Positions 20,565 through 30,858 of a stretch of 64,000 nt of DNA are shown in pieces. This stretch comes from Rana temporaria. Its lineage: Eukaryota > Chordata > Amphibia > Anura > Ranidae. The DNA lies in contig NC_053491.1 of assembly GCF_905171775.1 (NCBI RefSeq), forward strand, positions 229,452,247 through 229,516,246, given 5' to 3'. A program made the translations under genes and the position numbers. Position 1 is the first letter of the stretch. Each line of letters begins with the position of its first letter. The notes below the pieces were generated by a model. It was not told where the DNA came from. It was given only the letters and a program-made list of their open reading frames with translations, and searched no databases.

Positions 20565-21220
20565 CAGGGCTGGATTCCCGACAAGGCCACCGAGGCCAGG
20601 CCTCGGGGCGGCAGTGGCTGCAGGGGCGGCGCCTGTTGTAACACACATCGGGAGACTGCTGTGTCACGGAGCTCACTGTGAAAAGTTTGGGTGCGCTGTG
20701 ATAAAAGTCCTGCCCTCCTCCTAGACCAGCTCATGTGATAGAGGCAGTGTTCTGTCTATCACACAAGCTGGTCTAGAAGGAGGGTGGGACTTTAATCACA
20801 GCGCGCCCAAACTTTGACACTGTGACACAACAGGAGCAGGAGATACCCGGTGTGCGTAATGCACACACTGACTGGTTAGGCTACATTGTTTGGCACAGTA
20901 AGGCTGCAATGATAGTGAGGAGGGCTGCAATGATGGTGAGGGGGGCTGTAATGATGGTGAGGGGGGCTGCAATGAGGGCATAGTAAGGCAGCAATGATGG
21001 TGAGGGACTCTGCAATGAGGGCACAGTAAGGCGGCAGTGATGGTGAGGCTGCAATGAGGGCATGGTAAGGCTACAATGATGGTGAGGCAACAATGGTGGG
21101 CACAGTGAGGTGGCAATGATGGGCATGGGTTGGGGGACTTTCAGTTTTTTTTGGGCGGGGGTGCGGCATTGAAGGACCCGGCCTTGGGGAGGCAAAGTGA
21201 GTAAATCCGGGCCTGCCTGC
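20565..21220 (+). repeat. Foldback element, family C copy 2, with internal tandem repeat
   Basis: Contains the same inverted repeat as 11068-11229: GAGCTCACTGTGAAAAGTTT..GTGATAAAAGTC at 20669-20710 pairs with sequence ending near 20820. It then continues with sequence shared in reverse with copy 1. From about 20903 to 21120 it holds a degenerate tandem repeat of a GCAATGATGGTGAGG unit, absent from copy 1. The left part includes GGCCAGGCCTCGGGGCGGC. Confidence 0.75.
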
Positions 21221-21221
21221 A

Positions 21222-22520
21222 TTGCCAGCTTCACAGTAGGATAGCTCAGGCAGGTTCAAACCTGTGTCATCAGGTCTCCTACGGGCCCCCGATTTGTGAG
21301 TAGACAATGAGGGAACAGCTACAGCATACATTCATTGTTTTTTGTTTTATTTTATGTCAACCTGCAGTTTAGCTTTAAAAGTGATGCAGCTCACTTATGA
21401 GGAAGAAGCCCCAACCTTTCCAATGAAGTAACAATTGTATGACCATACTCTTGTGGAAACCAACTCTGCCAGGACTGTAAAGCTGAGCTTGTTCAGCTTC
21501 AGTATTATATGGCCAACCCTATTAAGTGGTCATTAATAAGAAGTGTTGATTGTTATGAAAGGACTGAACTTTTATTTTAGGATAAAGTATAAACTTAGAG
21601 AAGGCTTCCCTGATTAAAACCTCCCATGCTACTAACACGAAGAGGACCCTACACCCTGCAGCTCCTTTGGGTAGACCTCTCTTAAATTACACTGCTTGGT
21701 AGACCAAAGTCAATTACACATATATTCCATGTAAACTACCAAAATAAGCTGTAATTAAATATTCACCAGTAGTTAGCTAGAGAAGTGCAATCTGAGGTCT
21801 CAGTTTGATTTTAACAAAACGGGCATCTTCATGCAGAAGGGACCCCGCTTTGAAGAGAAATTAGAGATGGGTCGTTAAATCATAAAACCCACTTTTAGCA
21901 CAGAAAAATCTATTAACATTTAAATAAATATATAGTATATTTCTCAACTAAGTAATCAGAGTGGAAAATGCACCTTATCACAAACTATCACACAGTAATA
22001 AGAATCAGAACATAATGCTACATTCACTGACATCCATCAAAAAGACCTTTTCAAAATGGAGCATTTTCTTCTTATTCTCAGGAATTAATTTATGAAGTTT
22101 CATCTGTATGCTACTAAAAGCAGGGATTTGTGTCCAATCTTGCCTAGCAACTTTTTTCCCTATATAAATGTCATTTTCTTTAGGAGGAATTTCTTGCTTC
22201 TGATTTTTTTTTTTTTTTCAAAATTGACTTCTTTAGGATTTTCAGCATAGTTTCAACATTCTACCTACAAAATAAAATACAGCTGGAATTATCTAACATA
22301 TGCATACACATTTGTGTTTTCTTCATGTCCCTACCTAGCTTCATCCCACAATTTATATATAAGAGGTATTTACATTGTATAATATAGTTATATAATTTAC
22401 ACAGCTCTTTCCATATCTTGTAAATTTACACTGAATCTTTATTTCAGTCTCTGCCCTCTAAGAGCTGACAATCTAAGGTCCCTAACTTACATTACTTATG
22501 AGTCCGTAGCCTGCTACATT
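21222..22520. other. Unassigned, AT-rich
   Basis: About 1.3 kb with no supported ORF, terminal repeats or similarity to other parts of the window. Poly-T at 22207-22219. Confidence 0.45.
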
Positions 22521-22521
22521 T

Positions 22522-23033
22522 TTTCCCCGAAAATAAGCCCAGGTCTTATATTAATTTTGGCAACAAAAGAAACAATAGGGCTTATTTTCAGGGTAGGTCT
22601 TACCATGTAATGTTCTGTCTTCTCTCCCCCTCTCTCTCCCTGCCTGACAGGAATCCCCAGTGTGAACAGAGTTAAAATGATTGTAAAATCCTATAATCCA
22701 CTCTATTACAGTAGTATATAATGTACAATGTGTGTGTTTCTGTAATATAATTGTGCCAAATACCTTTGTATTTGGCACAATTATATAACAGAAACACACA
22801 CATTGTCACAAAAGCGCCTCTCTGCGCTTTTGTGACCTGACAGAGCTCTCTTCCCCGCAATTATATTAGAGAAACACACACATTGTACATTATATACTAC
22901 TGTAATAGAGTGGATTTTAAGATTTTACAAGCATATTAAACTAGGGCTTATTTTCAGGGTAGGGCTTATATTGCAGCCCTCCTGGAAAATAATGCTAGGT
23001 CTTATTTTAAGGGTAGGTCTTATTTTTGGGGAA
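22522..23033. mobile_element. Foldback MITE with nested palindromes
   Basis: Ends TTCCCCGAAAATAAGCCC and TTATTTTTGGGGAA. The interior has two overlapping pairings. CACTCTATTACAGTAGTATA (from 22700) pairs with its complement ending at about 22914. A shorter hairpin around 22720-22800 pairs AATTGTGCCAAATAC with GTATTTGGCACAATT. A third small palindrome AAAGCGC..GCGCTTTTGTGAC lies at 22809-22838. The GGGCTTATTTTCAGGGTAGG motif is repeated. No coding. Confidence 0.75.
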
Positions 23034-23307
23034 GCACAGTAATAGGACAGGGAAGGAGCAACAGTGCATTGATATCGTAATGTCGTAATTTCTGCTTGCT
23101 TTCCTATTGCATTCTTTAAACATATTCCCTGTCTGCACATGGGCATAAAGTAAAGGTTGATTGGCTCCTAGGACAGCCCCTCCATCTTCCAACCAAGGGA
23201 TTGCGCATAGGATAAAACAAGCTGATATCGAGACTGATTGAGTTCCATATGTTAGTTGTATGTAAAATATTTGTATTTGTTTTTAAAGGAATATACAGCT
23301 ACAGTAA

Positions 23308-23724
23308 TGCCCTGTACACTTGACAGGTTAGTCTGATGAAAACGGTCTGATGGATTTTTCCATCAGTTATCCGATGAAGCTGACTGATGATCAGTCGTGC
23401 CTACACACCATCAGTTAAAAAACCGATTGTGTCAGAACGCGGTGACGTAAAACACAACGACGTGCTGAAAAAAATGAAGTTCAATGCTTCCGAGCATGCG
23501 TTGACTTGATTATGAGCATGCGTGGATTTTTAACCGATGGACATACCCACAGACGATCGTTTTTTCTATAGTTTTTTTTATCCATCAGATAATTTTAAAA
23601 CAAGTTTCTATTTTTTTAACCTATGGATAAATAACCGATGAGGCCCACACACGATCGGTTTGGTCTGATGAAAACGGTCCATCAGACCGTTTTCATTAGA
23701 CTAACCTATCGTGTGTACGCAGCA
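23308..23724. mobile_element. Palindromic MITE B1, TAA duplication
   Basis: Ends TGCCCTGTACAC and GTGTGTACGCAGCA between TAA at 23305-23307 and 23725-23727. Interior: GTCAGAACGCGGTGACGTAA, TTCAATGCTTCCGAGCATGC, GATGAAAACGGTCC. About 85-90% alike by eye to B2 directly downstream. Confidence 0.85.
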
Positions 23725-23727
23725 TAA

Positions 23728-24139
23728 AGTCTTGTACACACGATCAGTCCATCCGATGAGAACGGTCTAAAGGACCATTGTCATAGGTTAACCGATGAAG
23801 CTGACTGATGATCAGTCGTGCCTACACACCATCAGTTAAAAAAACGATCGTGTCAGAACGCGGTGACGTAAAACACAACGATGTGCTGAAAAAAACGAAG
23901 TTCAATGCTTCCAAGCATGCGTCGACTTGATTCTGAGCATGGGTGGATTTTTAACCGATGGTTGTGCCTACTAACGATCGTTTTTTTTCCCATCGGTTAG
24001 GAATCCATAGGTTAAATTTAAAGCAAGTTGGCTTTTTTTTTAACATATGGTTAAATAACCTATGGGGCCCACACACAATAGTTTTGGACCGATGAAAACG
24101 AGCGTTGTCCTCTGGTTAACCTATTGTGTGTACGAGGCC
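23728..24139. mobile_element. Palindromic MITE B2, tandem to B1
   Basis: Ends AGTCTTGTACACACGATC and GTGTGTACGAGGCC, followed by TAA at 24140-24142. Its left flank is the TAA that also ends B1, so the two units share a target duplication. Same orientation and family as B1. Confidence 0.82.
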
Positions 24140-24142
24140 TAA

Positions 24143-24758
24143 GATTTCTAACTTTAACGATCCTGTGTTCATAAAGCAGGTTTAGAGTTATTACATTTCA
24201 AGCTACACCAAGTGATGCACACCATGCTGCTTCTGCTATGTAAATCCATAATTATATGCAGTAAATCGCATGTATTAAACTTGGATGTTAGTGTATGTAT
24301 TTATATCTATGCTGTGCCTAAATGTGAGACCAATTTTCTTTTTTTATTAAATCTTAGCAACCTTGACAATTGTACCCTGGTATGTATACAGTAAAATACT
24401 CATGAGAAAAAAGATGAATGTAATGGAATAACCTTCACTGGCCGCAGGTTGGAATATTTCTGAAAATCTGTAGAGAGATCTTAGACATGTCGTTCCTAAA
24501 CAAAAAGAAAAATCCTCAACATCAGCAAAAAAAATACAATCTCTATAGAAATATTGTGAATGTGTCGGTGTTGCTAAATGAGGTGTATTGAATGTGTATT
24601 CAAACTGTCACAGTTTCCTAAGAAAAGAAAAAATACTTCAAATTTAATTAGTAATGAATAGACAAAAAAACTGCAGCATTGTGAGACAGCACAGGCAGTA
24701 ACATAGGCTACAGTTTTTTTTTTTTTTTAAGTCAGGATCAAAAGACTTTGGGTCTTTT
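24143..24758. other. Unassigned
   Basis: No gene or repeat recognised. Poly-T at 24714-24728. Confidence 0.4.
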
Positions 24759-24762
24759 TTAA

Positions 24763-25248
24763 AGGAGTTGTATAGGAAAAAAAAATGTTTGCCTAAAATT
24801 AATGTCTGCAAGGTAGACAGACAGAATAGTGTAATGATTCTGTTAAAAAACGAGTAAATACCTATTAAATTCCTTCATCTATATGACCTCCGGCGTTCTA
24901 GTTTCTGTTCTCTCATTCACTTCCTGGTTTGTGGCGCTCGTTCATGTAAGATCTACATTTCCCAGTATGCATTGCAGCACGCCCAGTAATTCACACCTCC
25001 TTGAAGTCTCTAACATGTAGAGAGCGTCCTGCCACACAGATGTAGTTCCCAGGAGGGGGTGAGCACGTTACTGACCACCGCAGTAAAGCCTCCCTTCATG
25101 GTGGTGAGTTACAATCAGACAAGCAGGAAGTGAACAGAGAAGAAATAGAGCAACTTCTGAGCAAAAACGAACAATGAGGAAGTGAGAAGATGAATGTCTG
25201 CAGGTAAAGGATGCTTATTATGAAAAAAAAAAATCCTTTACAACCCCT
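24763..25248. mobile_element. TTAA-flanked MITE, GTTGTA-end family
   Basis: TTAA at 24759-24762 and 25249-25252; ends AGGAGTTGTATAGG and CCTTTACAACCCCTT. Inverted arms include TCACTTCCTGGTTTGTGG-type and CAGGAAGTGAACAGAGAAG-type sequence. No coding. Confidence 0.8.
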
Positions 25249-25252
25249 TTAA

Positions 25253-25882
25253 TAAAGAGGAAGTTAACAAATAACAATCAATTAGAATTAACTTTGATAA
25301 AATCAAATCAGTATCTGATAAATTATTAATGGTCACTATGGGTTACTGTGACAAAAGTCGTTGTGGTATTTTTTCCTGTGGAGAAACACAAATGCGCTTC
25401 TGCAATTTTTAGGCGTTTTATTGCTAGAAATAGTGCCTGTAAAGCGCCTGAAAAGCGCCTCTCAAGCCACCCAAGTGTGTAAGCCCGAGTGCTTTCACAC
25501 TGGGGCAGTGCGCTTGCAGAATGGGAAAAAAAAGTCTTGCATCAGCATCTTTGGGGCGGTGCATGAGCTGTGTATACACTGCGCCAAAAATGCTCTGCCC
25601 TGCGTTAAAAGCACGCCGCTAGCGGCCGAAAAGTGTCGCTATAACAGCAGTAAAGCGCTGCTATCACCGGCACCAACCCAGTGTGAAAGTACCCTAACAC
25701 TCTCAGATCATACCAAAGGGACCAGAATATTACTTATTAAACAATCTCTGCCTCGCCCTATGCAGAGATGTTTCAACTCCTAGAGAACAATGTAAGCAGC
25801 AGACGATTGACAGTGGTCATCACTAGGGCAAGTTAAATTAGTGGTTAACCCTTTACACACACCGTACCTGCCACCATGTGCT
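25253..25882. repeat. Mixed sequence with an old GCGCT-rich repeat
   Basis: Between about 25430 and 25700 there is a GC-rich repeat with many AAAGCGC and GCGCTT motifs, AGCGGCCGAAAAGTG and AGCAGTAAAGCGCTGCT. A related piece lies at about 63175-63312 (AGCGGCCAAATAGCGC, GGTAAAGCGGCGCTTC). The 140-codon open frame at 25361-25783 crosses this repeat, and I do not support it as a gene. Confidence 0.5.
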
Positions 25883-25885
25883 TTA

Positions 25886-26291
25886 GGCCCTGTACACACC
25901 ATCAGTCCAAACTGATGAAAACGGACTGAGGTTCAGTTTCATCAGTCCAAACCTACCGTGTGTATGGCCCATCAGACTTTTGTCCTTCAGACCAAAGTTT
26001 TAAAACTTGCTTTAAAATCAGACTGATGGACTGATGACCGATCGGTCAAAACCGATGGTTTGTACGCAAAAGCATCGGTTTAAAACCCGCGCATGCTCAG
26101 AATCAAGTCGACGCATGTTTGGAAGCATTGAACTTCGTTTTTTTCAGCACGTCGTTGTGTTTTACATTACCGCGTTAGACTCGATCGGATTTTGAACTGA
26201 TGGTGTGTAGGCACACCAGACCATCAGACCATCAGTCCATCAGACCATCAGTCCGTTTTCATCAGTTTGGACTGATCGTGTGTACAAGGCC
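25886..26291. mobile_element. Palindromic MITE B3
   Basis: Ends GGCCCTGTACACACCATCAG and GTGTGTACAAGGCC, with TTA at 25883-25885 and TCA at 26292-26294. It is in the opposite orientation to B1/B2, with the TTGAACTTCG and AAAACCCGCGCATGCTCAG segments. A short degenerate tandem of CAGACCATCAGTC lies near 26216-26262. Confidence 0.8.
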
Positions 26292-26294
26292 TCA

Positions 26295-26754
26295 GTGGAA
26301 ACATGTACCATTCATAGTATCAGCTGTTGCGATTTTGACCTTTGAAAATGTCTATCACTCACTGCTATATCCAGACAGGAATTTAACAGAGTTTTATACA
26401 ATGGAACTGTTTTTCACAGAGGCAAAAAAAACTTTAATTTCCAATAAAAGCATTCAGAGATTCAGCTTAATGATTCTTAAATGGGGATTTAATGAGAAGA
26501 ATATAAAAATGATGCAGGAAATCTTTGCAGAAAAGATATTACAAAACACATATTAGCAACAGTAAACATAAAAATAAATGTGAAAAATACTTAAGTAATG
26601 TTTGCTCGGTCTTTGGTTCAATGTATAGTTCATATCACTTGCAGAGTTAATCCAGTCTAGCATATTAGAATCATGGGCTCTCATAAATGAATGTTAGCAT
26701 TCCATCAGATTCAAAAGTAAGACAAGAGCACAGAGCTGTAAATTTAGCCACTTT
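26295..26754. other. Unassigned
   Basis: No convincing feature. The open frame ending at 26556 has no recognisable domain. Confidence 0.4.
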
Positions 26755-27387
26755 GGGTGTAATCCACAAACACCCGGCTCAACGTAACTTTTGTCATTTA
26801 AGTTACACCGCCGCAAATTGCACAAGGTAGTGCCCGATCCACAAAGCACTTACCTTGAAATTTGCAGCGGTGTAACTTAAAATCGTCCGGCGCAAGGCGT
26901 TCCTAATTTCCTAATTTAATGGGGCGACGGACGTACTGCGCATGCTCCCGACGTCATTTTCCCGACGTGCTTTGCGCGGTTTTACGTTGCGCCGGGTTTT
27001 GAGAATCGCGACGGGCGTAAAAAAAAGACACTGTCGCGGGAAAGAAGGGTCTACTTTTACATGGTGTACTAACTTTACACCTTGTAAAAGCAGCCCTAAA
27101 TTTGCGATAGCAAACTAATACTTACGGAGAAAAAACGAAGCTGAAAAGCTTTGTGGATCTCCGTAAGTGCTAATTTGCATACCCGACGCGGCATTTCGAC
27201 TCGAAATGCCCCCAGCGGCGGCCGAGGTACTGCATCCTAAGATCCGACAATGTAAGTCCCTTACACATGTCGGATCTTCTGCCTATCTATGTGAAACTGA
27301 TTCTTTGGATCAGTTCCATGGATAGAAACAGGGATACGACGGCGTATCAGTAGATACGCCGGCGTATCCCTTTTGTGGATTACCCCC
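26755..27387. mobile_element. Harbinger-type MITE
   Basis: Ends GGGTGTAATCCACAAA and TTTGTGGATTACCCCC, flanked by TTT on both sides. The interior shares AGCGGCGGCCG, ACTGCATCCTAAGATCCGAC, a hairpin around the GTCGGATCTT segment, GATAGAAACAGGGATACGAC and GGCGTATCCCTTTTGTG with the MITEs at 40851 and, less closely, 46003. No coding. Confidence 0.8.
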
Positions 27388-27652
27388 TTTATTTCTGGTC
27401 CCTGAAGACAGTAGTACAAAATGAACATATTCAGACAAAAGGTCTGATGGGTGTGTTGAAGGAGTGCTGGAGTAAAGTATTATGCTCCAGTGGACACCAT
27501 TTTAATGCTGACTATCCCAAAGCTGGCCATAGATGGTTCGAATGATGGTCCCTGCTGAACCGGCCGAGGTTGGAACTATGTATGGGCAGACTGATTTACC
27601 CAAGTCAATCTGTCAATTGACTTGGGTACAACCAGCATATCAGATTTGTTAA

Positions 27653-28642
27653 CCACTTAAGGACCCCCTCACGCTGATATACGTCGGCAGAATGGCAGGG
27701 CTGGGCACAATCACGTACCTGTACGTGTCTCTTTAAGCCCAGCTGCGGGGTCATGGGGGCGCCGCCGGAGGAGCGCTCGTGACCCGGTCCTAAGCTCTGT
27801 GACCGCGCCCGCGGGACCCGTGGACCCAATCGGCGCCGGTGTCCCACAATCGGTCACCAGAGCTGAAGAACGGGGAGAGGTGTGTGTAAACACACCTTCC
27901 CTGTTCTTCTCTGTGGCAGTGTCATTGATCGTCTGTTCCCTGATATAGGGAAAGACGATCAATGACATCACACGTCCAGCCCCGCCCCCTACAGTTAGAA
28001 ACACACATGAGGTCACACCTAACGCCTACAGCGCCCCCCTAGTAGTTAACTCCTAAACTGCAATCGTCATTTTCACAGCAAACAGTGCATTTTTATAGTA
28101 GTTTTTGCTGTAAAAATTACAATGGTCCCAAAAATGTGTCAAAATTAGCCAATGTGTCCGCCATAATGTCGCAGTCATGAAAAAAATCGCTGATCGTCGC
28201 CATTAGTAGTAAAAAAAAAATGATTAATAAAAATGTAATAAAACTATCCCCTATTTTGTAAACTATAAATTTTGCGCAAACCAATCGATAAACGCTTATT
28301 GCAATTTTTTTTACCAAAAATATGTAGAAGAATACATATCGGCCTAAACTGAGGAAGAAAAAGTTTTTTTTTATATATTTTTGGGGGATATTTATTATAG
28401 CAAAAAATATTGCATTTTTTTCAAAATTGGCGCTCTATTTTTGTTTATAGCGCGAAAAATAAAAACCGCAGAGGTGATCAAATATCACCAAAAGAAATCT
28501 CTATTTGTGGGACAAAAAGGACGCCAATTTTGTTTGGGAGCCACGTCGCACAACCGCGCAATTGTCAGTTAAAGCGACGCAGTGCCGAATCGCAAAAAGG
28601 GGCAAGGTCCTTAACCTGCATAATGGTCTGGGTCTTAAGTGA
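27653..28642. mobile_element. TTAA-flanked element E2
   Basis: TTAA at 27649-27652 and 28643-28646; ends CCACTTAAGGACCCC and GGTCTTAAGTGA. It contains CTGATATACGTCGGCAGAATGG (as in 41658), TGATCAAATATCACCAAAAG and TTGTCAGTTAAAGCGACGCA. Two open frames with no recognised domain lie inside (for example 27711-28016, minus). Confidence 0.8.
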
Positions 28643-28646
28643 TTAA

Positions 28647-29401
28647 GCAAATATTGCTAGCAGCCATATCAGCATGCAAAAATCACTGTGTGCTATCAGC
28701 TGGGACAGCTCCCCACGCCCCCCCCCCCTTCACTGGGAGACAACAATAGCTTCACAGGAGGGAGTCCCCCATCTACATTGACTGCATTAATGAGGGAATC
28801 GAGCGATTTTCTTTCCAGCAACCTATGCCAAGCAACTTTCAAAGAAAAGAGGGTAGCACAGTGTTCAGTACGATTTTCCAATCCCCTGCAAACAGTATGA
28901 GGCTTGTTAGACCTCACCCAGGATTCTATTTGAACAGAGGGTAAAACGCTATTTTGATAGTTAGCCTAAAGTATAACTAAAGACAAAACTTTTTTGTAGT
29001 TTTGTATAGAATAAAAAGGGATTAAAACATATGTCAGTTTTTATTGCTGTCTGTGTCCCCATTAAGGGGATTCGCCTTCTCTATTTGTCCTGTTTACTGT
29101 TATTGTTGAACGTGAAAGAAAAAGAAAATTATAAATTTTGGGTTGTACCCAAAAAAGTAATATTGGGGAAATATTCCAATGAGGACACAAGTTCTGGTGA
29201 CCTGGGGGTATTTTCAGGGATTTCCTCTCACTTCCTGTTTGGCTATGAGACAGGAAATTAGGGGAAATCTCCGCAATGGGACACAGATCACAAATCTGAC
29301 AGGGGTTATGACCCCCCTTACTCTATCTAAGAAAAAAAAACAGTTTTGCCTATAGCTCTACCTTAATGAACTGAAATATGCACTATGATCAGATACTTGA
29401 A
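28647..29401. other. Unassigned
   Basis: No supported gene. Poly-C at 28721-28730. Confidence 0.4.
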
Positions 29402-29403
29402 TA

Positions 29404-29638
29404 CAGGCATACCCCACTTTTAAGTACACAATGGGGGTTTATTTACTAAAGCTGAAAAGCGCAAAATCAGGCTCACTTCTGCATAGAAACCAATGAGCTT
29501 GTAACCCCAGCTTGTTCAATTCAGCTTTCGTAATAAAACCTGAAAGCTCATTGTTTTTATGCAGAAGTGAGCCTGATTTCGCGCTTTCCAGATATAGTAA
29601 ATAAACTCCATTATGTACTTAAAAGTGGAGTATGCCTG
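29404..29638. mobile_element. Mariner-type MITE, TA duplication
   Basis: Starts CAGGCATACCCCACTTTTAA and ends TTAAAAGTGGAGTATGCCTG between TA at 29402-29403 and 29639-29640. The inner part is also palindromic: GTTTATTTACTAAAGC, TCAGGCTCACTTCTGCAT and their complements. CAG/CTG ends with TA duplication fit Tc1/mariner insertion. Confidence 0.85.
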
Positions 29639-29640
29639 TA

Positions 29641-30118
29641 TCATATTATTCTCATTTCATGAAACCTGTAGAATGGTTCACCAAAAATGGCTATATATTG
29701 CCTAAATATGTTTAAACCGAGGCAGATCAAGGACTGTTCTTGATGTGCTTTGAAAAGCTAGAAAGTATAACCTCAGCAAACTGCAAAGCTAAGTACTGAA
29801 ATGTTAACGTGGATAAGCCATCAGGGCTGGGTAATTTGCCTAAAGGAAATGAGAATGCTTTTGATTTGACTTCTAGCTCAACAAAATCATTTGATAATAT
29901 TTGGTTTAGTTGATTGAAATCCTCTACAGAATTTTCTGGAGGAGATATTCTTTTATTTTATGTCTCTGTTGCCTTGTAAGTTTTCTGCCTCTGGAGTTTG
30001 CAGTCAATATAGACTTTGATCTTGCACTTTAAAAACTTACATCACACAATGATTTTGATTGCCTAGGCTATTGCCTATTGTTTTTTGGAGTATGCAAGGC
30101 TCCATGAAAAATAAATAT
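29641..30118. other. Unassigned
   Basis: Left flank of the Harbinger element; no feature recognised. Confidence 0.4.
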
Positions 30119-30858
30119 ATAGGGCCAAATTCTCAAAACCATGTGTAAATTTAGGATTATCTAACTTATGTCATTTAAGTTACGGCGCCCTAAGTTGGTG
30201 TCGTAACTACCGTATTCTCAGTGCATTTGCGCACAAAACTGCGCCATCCTTAACTTAAGTTTCAATGCGTAAGGCGTGGTTATGGCAAGTGGGAATGAAG
30301 TGGGCGTGCTTCATTGTAATGAGCCGTGACCCCATGCAAATGAAGTGCCGGCCGTACTGCGCATGCGCGCACGAATCTGGACCTCAATGCGCATGTGCAG
30401 AACTTTGGTCAGCGCAATCAGTGAGATAGGTAAAAGGCCAAGCGTACTTAGTTTGAAGATCGCCCTGTGTCTAAATAGCCCCAGTCAAACACACTTCAAT
30501 TGCAAAAGTATTTCCCTGTGTTCCCTTCCTAAAGCAAGTTGCTTCTGCTTTGAACGTTTGTCAGTGTTTGTTGGTAAGATTGTTTTGTGAGAAAAGTGTT
30601 TGTGGAGTTGGAGGGTATAGTTGGTGTTTGTTTTTGCTAATTTGTTTTTTGTTTTGATTGTTTGCCTGTTTGTTTTTCCTAATAGTTTTTTTTGGGTTTT
30701 GTTTATATTTTTTGTTTTCCTTTTTTGCCTGTTTGTTTTCGAATTAATAGTAGCTGTCTGTCTATTTTTTATTTTGGCTTGTTTGTATTTTCTTTGGTGT
30801 GTGTGTGTATTGTTGTTTGTTTGTTGGGTGAGTTCCCTGTTGCTGGGTGTTGTCTGTC

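Noticed and set aside
20900..21120. Spaced repeats considered as a CRISPR-like array
   Set aside because: Units are degenerate tandem repeats without unique spacers, in a vertebrate-type sequence.
25361..25783. 140-codon open frame
   Set aside because: It crosses a GCGCT-rich repeat related to 63175-63312 and has no domain.
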